The notes under the pieces are model-generated. The model was not told the DNA's origin and made no database searches. It was given only the letters and a program-made list of their open reading frames with translations. A stretch of 64,000 bases of DNA, taken from the NCBI GenBank assembly GCA_030180135.1, contig CM058232.1:72222016-72286015 (forward strand). The letters run 5' to 3'. The translations under genes and the position numbers were made by a program. Position 1 is the stretch's first letter; every line of letters begins with the position of its first letter. Below are positions 53,680 to 62,837 of the stretch, one piece after another. The stretch is from Orychophragmus violaceus (taxonomy: Eukaryota > Streptophyta > Magnoliopsida > Brassicales > Brassicaceae).

Positions 53680-55241
53680 TGATAACAGGATTTTTGCAAA
53701 TCCTAGAGGTATCAATTCCTCTTACTTATCGTGTAGTAAGAGGTATCGAACCTTTTCGGGACGAATAAGACCAATCAAGAATACACCTAACCTTAAAAGC
53801 CAAGCAATTCAAATTCAAGATGAGATTCTAATAGTTCTAAGTTCAATTACAATAACAAGGCAATCAAATTGAAATAAAAGAGAACTAAGCTAGCAAACAC
53901 AAAGACAATCAAATACTAAAGATAAGGCTCATGAGTATAGGTCAATGGATTAGTGACTCGGGATGATCTCGGGATGCTAATCAAGCTTCAAACAAGCTAA
54001 CCTCCTAGCAAGAACACAATAAGCTAATTAGCCTAATCTCTTAGAGCTAATCTCTTCACTTAATTCTAATCCAAGAACAAACTCTCATTTGTGAATTAAG
54101 ATCAAGCAAGCATTCAATCAAGTTCTAAATACCCAATAATCACTCTAGACATCCATTTTCATGAGCTAGAATGTGAAAATCCTATCAAAGCTAAAACTGG
54201 CATTTCATCGAACACATGGTGAGCAAGAAATCCTAAACATCCTAATCAACTTGATCAAGGTTAAATAGGCATTAAGCACACTTAGATAGAAGAGATTTAA
54301 GAAAGATTAAACATTAGACATCCCTTAATCATCCCTAATCAAGCTAATCCTACCAAGCCCATGAACCCTATGAGAAACTACTCACTAATCATCATGTGAT
54401 CAACAAAACCAAAATAGATAGTGTTAATCATGGGTGATTAGAGAAAATAAAGGGATTAGAAAGAAGAAATCTCAAAAGAAGTACTTGGATTTAATCAAGA
54501 AACAAACTTGTTCTTACAAAGTGTTTAGAACCAAAAATAAAGCTTAGAGAGCACAAAAATTAGGTTTTTTGGCTTTAAATAGTAAAGGGACACGAACCGG
54601 GTCAACCCGGGACAAACCGGGTGTTGACCCGGATCCAAGTGAAAATATGGGGACTGTATATGCCAGCTAAACCGATATGCTGGACGATATGAATCTTATG
54701 GGTTTCTGTATCGGCTTGGTCGGTCGATATCCAAGCCGATATGGACTCTCGGTTTTTATGGCTTGGAAGCGTATCGGCCCACCTGGCCGATATGTAACCC
54801 GATATGGACTCTCGTCGAAGGTGCGTATTGGTTGGCTAAACCGATACGCCAACCGATATTGAATCCCGAAAATTAATCCGAGAGTCCATATCGGTCTCAA
54901 AGCCGATATCCGAGCCGATATGATTTTCTGGGACTTTGTCGAAGGGTTGTATCGGCCCGCCTGGCCGATACTCAGGCCGATATGCACTCCTGCTGCTTCC
55001 TCCTTGGTTCTTTGAGCTCTAGACTCCTCTTCCAAGCTCACCCTTTGCTCCAATGCACTCCAAGTCACCTACAAAAGCACAAGAAACACTCCATATGCAA
55101 CCTAGAATGCTAAATCCTAGCCTAAATGCCTACAAACTCTAAATGCCAACAAGAAGCAATAAAGAGACATGAGTGAGAGCAAAAAGAGATCAAAATAAGA
55201 GCTAAACACTATCCTAGATGCATGAAAATGTATGAATATCA
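53680..55241 (-). repeat. Athila 5' LTR (in - sense)
   Basis: 1562 bp, same ends as the other LTR. Should contain the promoter driving leftward transcription. Carries the same hairpin-repeat block at about 54655-54990. Confidence 0.93.
54655..54990. repeat. Hairpin-repeat array in the right Athila LTR
   Basis: Copy of the array at 34625-34960 with several point differences (for example GTATATGCC for GTATCGGCC in the first unit). Confidence 0.85.
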
Positions 55242-55246
55242 ACGTC

Positions 55247-55330
55247 AATAGGAACTAATGTCGACGATTCACTTTTATCCGGTAATGGGCCATACACATA
55301 CAGAATCCAAGGACAAGTTTATCAAAGACT
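55247..55330 (+). pseudogene. Helitron RepHel, continuation after the Athila insertion
   Basis: Reads on from 33661: IGTNVDDSLLSGNGPYTYRI then QGQVYQRL. This is the GGxxD...GPYxFRIxGQxYHR stretch that follows AFTS in plant Helitron proteins. The open frame ends where the next Copia element starts at 55331. Together with 33400-33661 it shows that both LTR elements landed in one Helitron exon. Confidence 0.78.
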
Positions 55331-56059
55331 TGTTGGGATTTTGTCATGAAATCACATTGTACTCACTCTAGAGATAGTTGTATTGTCGAGATCGGACAAT
55401 TCATGTGATACTGGGTAATCATAATGTTTTGCTAGAAACCGCTTATGACAAAGGAGTTGTAACTTATTTCCAGTATCGTGTGAACCTACAGGGTCACACA
55501 CCTAAGCAAGTTGGACATACTTCGTACGGGATTGATCATTGGCATATGGTCTGGTCGATGTGTATTGGATACACATCGAATATGAGTTTTGATGAGGTGT
55601 GTCGATCGACACCATTGGGTGCGTCGGTCGACACAGGATGTGTGTCGATCGACACCACTAAGTGTGTCGGTCGACACAAGGCCAAAACCGAGACTGATGT
55701 TTCGGTTTATGTCGAGGTCTGTATATAAGTGATCTTATACATTCGACCCAGATAGACGTGCGCCGCCAAGACAGGTTTTCTCAGAGAGAAAACACAGAAA
55801 CCTCTAGAAACTTAGTTCCCAGGATATCCGAGCACCGGTACTAGCATCCCGGCGGATTCCAGCTTGTGTGCGTGTGGACTACAGTAGAGGCGCATCATCT
55901 GAGGTGCTGGAGATCTTGTTTATCTGACTCTATTCCGCTGCCAATCTCCAGGTAAACAGAGATCAGATCCTTGATTCAATTAACTAGACCCTAGATCCTA
56001 GGCTATCTGGAACCTGACAGCAATTCCGAATCTGGTAGAATTGGCTCGAAGTTCCAACA
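55331..56059 (+). repeat. LTR-A
   Basis: 729 bp with TGTTGG/CCAACA ends. Four exact or near-exact GTGTCGATCGACAC palindromes lie at 55599, 55621, 55642 and 55664. Only distantly similar to LTR-B. Confidence 0.85.
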
Positions 56060-56072
56060 GTGGTATCAGAGC

Positions 56073-57508
56073 CTTAGGGTTTTATCATTGAATCGCACCT
56101 GTTGATTGAATTTGATGAGTTAAATTCGCAAGCTAGGTTGTTTGAGTTAGAACAGGTGAGATCGATCTGATCGATCTCCGATTCTGTGTTTTCGCACAGT
56201 GTCGGTCGACACAGAGTGGCGAATTCGACAGAATCGGCGGCTAGGGTTTTTCGTGAAGAAAAACCGAAAGCCTTCTGTGTCGATCGACACAGGTTGAGTG
56301 TCGGTCGACACAGACCGAGCGAATGGTTAATCGGTTCAATTGGATTGGACCGGTTATCATGCTTGGTTAAGTTCGAATAGATCGGTTTAAATTGGATGAA
56401 CTGGTTCAATTGGATTGAACTGATTATCTCAATTAGCATGAACCGATGGGTTAAATCAGTTTGATTGGATAATACGGTTCAATTGAATTGGACCGGTTAT
56501 CGCAATCAGTTGAAACTGGTTTAAACGGTTTAAATTGGATGAATTGGTTCAATTGGATTGAACTGATTATCCCAATTAGTATAAACCGATTGGTTAAGAT
56601 CAGTTTGATCAGATAAGTCGGTTCAATTGGATTGGACCGGTTATCAAAACTATCTTCGGTTTAGGTCTATGTCGACCGTCACACATGGGTTGTGTCGATC
56701 GACATGACTGGTTCGATGAACCGGGTTAATTAGATTAACCGGTTATTGAAGTCCGGTTTTGTTTGGTGGTGTCGATCGACAGACATAGTCTGCGTCGATC
56801 GATACAGTGCTCGAAATTCTGGTTATTGAACCTTGACCTAAACCTTGATCAAAGCTTAGCTTCAATATGGTCAACTGTCAAGACTCATTTCGTTGTGTGA
56901 TGGTCTAGCCAAGAGCTTGGTGTCCACAATTAGGTGAGTAAGGCAGGTAGTTATGATTGATGTATTTGAAGTGCTAAACATCAACAATTACATGACCTAA
57001 GAGATTGATTTGTTAAACTTTTGGGTTTTAGTTTCCTCAACTAAATATCAAGTAACCTTGATGTCTTGCCCAATCTTGTCTACTGTCAAGACTTGTTTCG
57101 TTTGTTGGATAGTCTTGGAGTCCTTGGTATCCACTGCTACATGAGTAAGGCAGGTGATCATTGATAGACTTGCAGTGCGACTGTCAATGATCACAAGACT
57201 AAAGAGATTGGTTTACTTGACTGGGCTATCAGAAGTTCTGGGCCCAGAGACATCAGAGTGGATTAGACATAGTTTGTCTCATCCACAACCAAGAGTTGTA
57301 CTGGGTACAATTAGCAATGATTTGCTTACCTAGATAACTAAAGTTTGGGTGATGGCGAGTCGCCCACTCAGATTTTAGTGAAGTATGGATCTTGTATCAT
57401 TATATTCATAGAGGAAACATTGTTTGAATATAATGCGAGTTTTCTTATCAGATAAGATTTCTCATCATATACATAACTAAATCTTTGTTTTTCCTTGGAT
57501 TTCAGCTT
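56073..57508 (+). other. Leader of Copia derivative A
   Basis: 1.4-kb non-coding. Palindromes GTGTCGATCGACAC / GTGTCGGTCGACAC at 56199, 56277 and 56298 and degenerate forms to 56810. About 150-bp tandem repeats of CGGTTCAATTGGATTGGACC type lie at 56330-56650. The 3' part (57240-57445) is homologous to the conserved leader block of the nested Copia and of derivative B. Confidence 0.75.
56330..56650 (+). repeat. ~150-bp tandem repeats in leader A
   Basis: Two units plus a partial third, each opening CGGTTCAATT(G)GATTGGACCGG and containing TTCAATTGGATTGAACTGAT. Confidence 0.8.
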
Positions 57509-58423
57509 ATGTCTATGACTACTTTCTCGTTGCGATCCGTCCTTGAGAAGGACAAGTTAAATGGATCCAACTTCCTGGATTGGTATCGGAATCTGAGATT
57601 CATTCTCAAGCAGGAGAGCAAGGACTATGTCCTTGAAAAGGCTCTTCCAGAAAGGCTTGGGACCAATCGCTCGCATGCAGCATATAATGCTTGGAATAAG
57701 CATTATATTGATGTGGTAGATGTGCGTGATCTGATGTTGGCTACCATGAAATCGGACTTGAAGAGTCAATACGAGAACATGGAGTCGCCAATAGAGATGA
57801 TCACCAGCCTGAAACTGAAGTTTCAGGATCTGGCACGAGTTGAGAGATTCCAGATGGTGAAGTCTCTCACTGGGTGCAAGCTACCATAGGATGCTCCAGT
57901 AAGTCCTCATGTCATTAAACTGATGGGTTACATTGATAACCTGGGGAAACTGGAATGTCCTGTCAGCTTAGAGTTGACCACTGACATCATTCTGCAGTCG
58001 CTGCCTTCAAGCTATGATAAGTTCATTAAGAACTATATCAAGAAAGGCTTGACGAAGACGTTGACTGAGCTGTATGGCATGCTCAAAACAGCAGAGCAAA
58101 ACATCAAAAAGGGTAAAAGATTTGAGAAATCTTGTGTTGGCAAGGGTAGAGGCAGGGCCGTCCAGATTTGGAATCAGGATAAGCCTGTGTCATCTTATAA
58201 GCCCAAGTCAGGCCAATCTGGTGTTAAAAAATGCTTCTACTGCGATGAGTCAGGGCATTGGAAGAGAGATTGCATTAAATTCTTGGAAGATTCACAAGAG
58301 ATGAAGGAGATGTATGGTACTTCTTCTTCAGGTATTGTGTTATTACTTGAAGTTCTACGTTTGTATTGGATACTAGTTGTGGTACTGATATTTTGGAAAT
58401 ATGCAGGACCTAAGCAACAGTAG
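57509..58423 (+). pseudogene. Copia Gag of derivative A, one stop
   Basis: Reads MSMTTFSLRSVLEKDKLNGS..., homologous to the Gag of the nested Copia. A single in-frame TAG at 57887-57889 separates two open parts; the frame continues DAPVSPHVIKLMGYIDNLGK to the zinc knuckle CFYCDESGHWKRDC (about 58230) and MYGTSSSGI. The C-terminal tail after SSSGI is a frame-shifted protease start. About 75% identical by eye to the Gag of derivative B, less to that of the nested Copia. Capsid protein forming the particle if read through or repaired by ancestors; this copy is likely dead. Confidence 0.85.
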
Positions 58424-59536
58424 AACGTTGAAGAAAGGACAAGTGGAACTGCGTGTCTGGTATGAAGCAATGGTTGCTACATGAGCCGTAGAGATTCTCC
58501 ACTTGTAGGAGCTTTTCATACTTGGTTTTGGAAATTAAGTAATTGCTACTATGTATCTGACTTGTGCAGAGATGTCTTTCATTTTCTTGTAAAGAATTTG
58601 GATGTTTTTCATTTTGATAAAAGACAAGTTTTGTTCTTTAGATCTTAATGAAATATCATATGGTAGCACCCCGTTTGGAATGGGTTTTATATCTTAAACA
58701 AGCGTGAGTTTGAATATAACACAAATACTAAAGGTTTAAGTCTGATGACTCGAACTCGACTTTTCCTTGGCATAGTCGTTTAACCACATAAAGTGAAGCG
58801 GATTCAGAAGTTCCATAGTAATGGACTCATTTGATTATTAATCGTTTGAGATATGAATTCTGCTCACTGGGCCAAATGACTAAGGTCCTTTTAGCAGAGC
58901 TAAAGGAAACGGGCCAGAGGCTTGTTGGGCCTTACACATACTGATGTATGCGGCCCGATGAGCATTAGTGCAAAAGGAAATCTTCTGTACTTCATTACCT
59001 TATTGATAACATCAATGAGTATGGCTGTGTTCATTTGATGAGACACGAGCAGGAATCCCTTGAGGAGTTCCAAGATGAAGTGTAGAACCAATTTGACAGA
59101 AGTATTGAGATCCTCGATTGAATCGCGGAGGAAAATACTTGAGTCAAGAATTGGGTGATCATCTGACAGAATGAATCAGATCTTATTAGATATGCTCCGA
59201 TTAATGATGAGTCACAGGAATCTTCCATAATCATTTAAGAATACGTTCTAAAATGTCTATGTTTACGCTAAATAAGTTTCTATCAGAATCAGTGAAAAAA
59301 CACCACATTGGATGTGGACTGGGTGATTTCCAAATTTGTTTTTCTGATTAATTGGGATTGCAAGGTTTGTGTAAGACAGTAGTCAACAAACAAACTTGAA
59401 CCCATATCTGATAAGTTCTACCTCGCTGGTTGTCCTAAGGAAACCGAGGCTTACTACTTTTATGACCAATCCGAGGACAAAGTTTTGTTGTTCAGAACTG
59501 TGTCTTTTAAGAAAGATCATACTTTCCAAAAGGAAC
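58424..59536 (+). pseudogene. Truncated, decayed pol (protease/integrase remnant, no RT) of derivative A
   Basis: By homology with the nested Copia: a degenerate protease start (about 58365), a GAG_pre-integrase-like part (58530-58720), integrase fragments near 59030-59130 (EEFQDEV), and a last block EAYYFYDQSEDK (about 59447) matching KAYYFYLRSENK. The sequence then jumps directly to the PPT, so everything from the end of integrase through RT and RNase H is missing. Many stops and frameshifts. Derivative B has the same overall deletion. Confidence 0.75.
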
Positions 59537-59546
59537 AGTGGGAGAT

Positions 59547-60180
59547 TGTTGGAATTATGTCCAGTAATCTCTATACTGTCTCTAGAACGTAAGAGTATGT
59601 CAATGATCAGACATAAGTCATATAATACTGGGGGTCATGATGGCTTGCTAGAGTCCGCTCATGATCTATAAGTCTTGGACTTATTGCCTTTATTATATGA
59701 TCCCATATGGGTCACACGCCTAAGCTAACGGGAAAATACGAAAAGAACGGTTTAGCAGAAGTACGGTAAAAGTGCTAGGCATTTACTGTGCTTAGAGAGA
59801 CTAAAGGGCCTGATTAAATCCAAGGGATTTAATCAGACTGGGAATTGGGCCTGAAAGCCCAATAGAGTTAAAGAAGGGTTTTATAAACTAAAACCAGGTC
59901 TTTTCTCCTCTAACCCTAACCCCAGCCGCGAGTTCTCTCTCTCTCTGCGCCTCCTCTCCTGCTCGGTCTAGCAGCCATTTTCTTGTGCGTGCGTGTGTGA
60001 GCCTTTGGAAGATCCATCCCTAGGTGGTTCTGCTGATCTCTGACCCATACCATCTCTTTCCGCTACACAAACAGGTATAAGGTGAGATCTATTAAGTTTC
60101 TAAATAAGAGAACCTAGATCTGCATGTTTAGTAGATGAATCAATTGAGAATTGAATCAGGAAACTCTAAACGATCCAACA
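59547..60180 (+). repeat. LTR-B
   Basis: 634 bp, TGTTGG...CCAACA, about 90% similar by eye to the LTR of the nested Copia (reverse strand). It acts as 3' LTR of derivative A and 5' LTR of derivative B. Confidence 0.88.
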
Positions 60181-60193
60181 GTGGTATCAGAGC

Positions 60194-61976
60194 CATTGGT
60201 TCTGTGGTTTTTCTTGTTTAGAATCATGTTTAGGATTGTTTAAGAAGTGTTTTTGAATCAATCTACTGATAAGGAAAAACACTTAAGAAACAAAGAATTA
60301 AAACCTAAACAAACAAGAAATCGCATGATCCGATCTATATGAATCGGTATGCGTCGGATCGTCCGGATCGCGGAAGACGCACGAACCGATCGGTAACGAT
60401 CGTGTTGCGTGGTCGCGTCCCGATCGTCGGATGGATCGCGTCCCGATCGCGTGGATGGACCGAGCTCACGTCGCGTCTCGGCCAAGCCAGCATCGTCCCG
60501 CGTGATCGAGAGCCGAGTGGATCATCGCGATAACTCGACCCGATAGTCGTCCCGATCGCATGACCCGACTCGTTCCCGATCGTCGCTCGCCCGTCCCGTC
60601 CCGAGCTCATCGTCGTCCCGGCTGTCCCGATCGCTCGGCGATCGCGTGAAGCCACGACCCGAGCTCGACGATCGTCCCGTCCCGTCCCGTGAAGCAGCCG
60701 TCCCGATCATGGATCGAACGCGTACGGCTTGCGGCTGACGTGATCGCGTGAAGCTCACGGCTAGGTCGTGATCGGTTCACGTGATCAATCGGTTCGGTTC
60801 GTTTTATGGTTCGGTTTATAAACTTGATTAAAATCAAAACGTCACGGTTTAATAAACAAACTTAATAAATTTATTAAGTTCTGGTTAAACCGGGATAAGA
60901 AATCCAAAGTCGAAAAATTGGATTTTGTGCCTAAACCAGATTTTCTAATTTGATTTGGTTGGACCAAATAAATTGAGAAAATCCGGTTTAGTAAATAACC
61001 GGTTGACAATTGTGGTCATCGTAGTAATTAATTTTGGTTAAGACCAATTTTAATGAACCAGACCGGTTATGTCATTTAATTGGGCGATTGGGTTATGTCT
61101 TGGACATGAACAAATTCTTGGGCCTCGGGCCAAGAAGTTAAAACAATTGGGCCAATTATTTGAGTCTTTTCTTCAGAATTAATTTAAAATTTATTTTATA
61201 AAATTATAAAATCGATTTTTAAATTAATAAGTTTCCAAAATTTTGAAATTAGAAAGTTTCTTAAAATTAGAAGTTTCTAGATTTGCATGTTTTGGATTTT
61301 AGGAAATTTCTATATTTAGAAAGTTTCCAATTTTAGGAAGTTTCCGATTTTAGAAAGTTTCCAATTTTTAGGAAGTTTCCAATTTTAGAAAGTTTCCAAA
61401 ATTAGTAGGTTTCCCAAAAAGGAAAGTTTCCCAAAATAGTAATCTTCTATTTTGGGATGAATTTTTAATAAACCTACAAACCTCAAATAATATCAAGCGT
61501 TGGATGTCTTGTCCAGTCTATGTCAGCTGTCGAAGCCCATTCAATTGTATTCATGGCCTTACAGTGTGAGGGTGTCTACTTTTGCGTGGATAAGACGGTT
61601 TGTGATTCATAAATGTCATTGGGAGTCCCAAACATTAATGATTACATGACTGTATAGTCTGGTTTTCTTGACTAGGCCATCGGGAGTCCCGGGCCTTGAG
61701 ACATCAGAGTGGATTGGGCCTCGGGCCCAGATTCACAACCAAGAGTTATATCACGGATATAATTAGCCGACATAGGGCTTACCGATATAAGCTAAGGTTG
61801 GGTGATGGCCAGTGGCCCACTTTGATCTTAGTTATATGTGGATCTTGGAATCATTATATTCTATTGAGGGTAACTTATGTTATTGAATATAATGCGTGAT
61901 TAATCATATTAAGTATAATACAAGATTAATCATATTGAACATATTAACTAAAATCCTTTTATCTTAATTTTCAGTT
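60194..61976 (+). other. Leader of derivative B
   Basis: 1.8-kb non-coding leader. GC-rich part (60330-60790) with many CCCGATCG motifs, A/T repeat part (61225-61445) of AGAAAGTTTCCAATTTTAG type, and a 3' block (61500-61915) nearly identical to the leader of the nested Copia. Open frames here are shadows of these repeats. Confidence 0.75.
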
Positions 61977-62837
61977 ATGACTAGCACAAACAATCAAAAC
62001 ACTTTCTCGATCCGGTCTGTCCTTAAGATGGACAAGCTGAACGGATCAAATTTCTTGACTTGGTCGCGGAACCTGAGGCTAGTTCTCAGACAGGAGAGAA
62101 AGGACTATGTCCTTGAGAGAGCTCTCCCCGTGAGGATCGGGTCCAATGCTTCTCATGCAGTATATGATGCTTGGAATAAGCATTATAATGATGCGGTAGA
62201 TGTGCGTGGTCTGATATTGGCTACCATGGACTCAGACTTGCGGAAGCAATATGAGAACATGGAGTCGCCAATAGAGATGATCAGCAGCCTGAAATTGAAA
62301 TTTCAGGAGCAGATAAGAGTGGAGAGATACCGGTTGGTTAAGTCTCTCACTAGCTGCAAGCTACCAAATGATAATCCAGTGAGTCCTCATGTCAGTAAAA
62401 TGATGGGTTACATTGATAACCTGAGGAAACTGGATTATCCAGTTAGCCAAGAATTGGCAACTGAGATCATTCTGCAGTCACTGTCGTCAAGCTATGATAA
62501 GTTCAGAAGGAACTATATCAAGAAAGGCTTAACGAATACGCTTACTGAACTGCATGATATGCTCAAGACAGTTGAGCCAAACGTAAAGGGTAGGTTTATT
62601 AAACCTAGTGCTGACAAGGGTGAAGACAAAGTTGTCCAGATTTTGAATCATGGCAAGCGTGTGTCTTCTGAGCCCAAGTCAGATACCTCTTACGTTGGTA
62701 AGTGCTGCTACTGTAAGGAGACAGAGCATTGGAAGAGAGATTGCATTAAATTCATGGAAGATGATGAGGAGTTGAAGTTGATGTATGAGACTACTTCCTC
62801 AGGTATTCATGTTATTACTTCAAGTTATACCTTATAG
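61977..62837 (+). CDS. Copia Gag of derivative B, open frame of 286 aa
   Basis: MTSTNNQNTFSIRSVLKMDK... to GIHVITSSYTL. UBN2-type Gag with SVLKMDKLNGSNFLTWSRNL, NMESPIEMISSLKLKFQEQI and VSPHVSKMMGYIDNLRKLDY, plus the zinc knuckle CCYCKETEHWKRDC (about residue 242; the Gly normally before His is Glu here, which may weaken RNA binding). It ends soon after the knuckle where the protease should begin, so this is Gag alone. It is the only part of the element without a frame break, which suggests selection on, or recent amplification of, the Gag module. About 60% identical by eye to the nested Copia Gag. Confidence 0.85.
   Translation: MTSTNNQNTFSIRSVLKMDKLNGSNFLTWSRNLRLVLRQERKDYVLERALPVRIGSNASHAVYDAWNKHYNDAVDVRGLILATMDSDLRKQYENMESPIEMISSLKLKFQEQIRVERYRLVKSLTSCKLPNDNPVSPHVSKMMGYIDNLRKLDYPVSQELATEIILQSLSSSYDKFRRNYIKKGLTNTLTELHDMLKTVEPNVKGRFIKPSADKGEDKVVQILNHGKRVSSEPKSDTSYVGKCCYCKETEHWKRDCIKFMEDDEELKLMYETTSSGIHVITSSYTL

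Larger units (their letters stand above)
33662..55241 (-). mobile_element. Athila-type Gypsy LTR retrotransposon, - strand, with nested Copia
   Basis: LTRs 33662-35210 and 53680-55241, TSD ACGTC (33657-33661 and 55242-55246). PBS TGGCGCCGTTGCC next to the right LTR and PPT TTTGGGGGAAT next to the left LTR. In - sense the order is LTR, gag, protease-RT-RNase H-integrase, spacer with hairpin array, Athila-specific ORF, long non-coding tail, LTR. Excluding the nested Copia it is about 13.8 kb. The LTRs differ by one 13-bp indel and roughly 18 substitutions by eye. Coding regions have a few stops, so the copy is probably inactive. It interrupts a Helitron exon. Confidence 0.95.
55331..59546 (+). 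mobile_element. RT-less Copia derivative A (5' LTR, gag, truncated pol)
   Basis: LTR-A 55331-56059 (TGTTGG...CCAACA), one spacer base, PBS TGGTATCAGAGC at 56061-56072, leader, gag remnant, decayed protease/integrase stretch, and a PPT AGTGGGAGAT at 59537-59546 immediately followed by a different LTR (LTR-B). RT and RNase H are absent. The 5' LTR and the LTR that follows its PPT are not the same sequence, so the unit is mosaic. Inserted into the Helitron exon at 55330. Confidence 0.82.

Noticed and set aside
61696..61899. 67-codon frame conserved between two elements (also 50899-51102)
   Set aside because: Conservation extends equally into flanking non-coding bases, so it reflects the DNA block rather than a protein.
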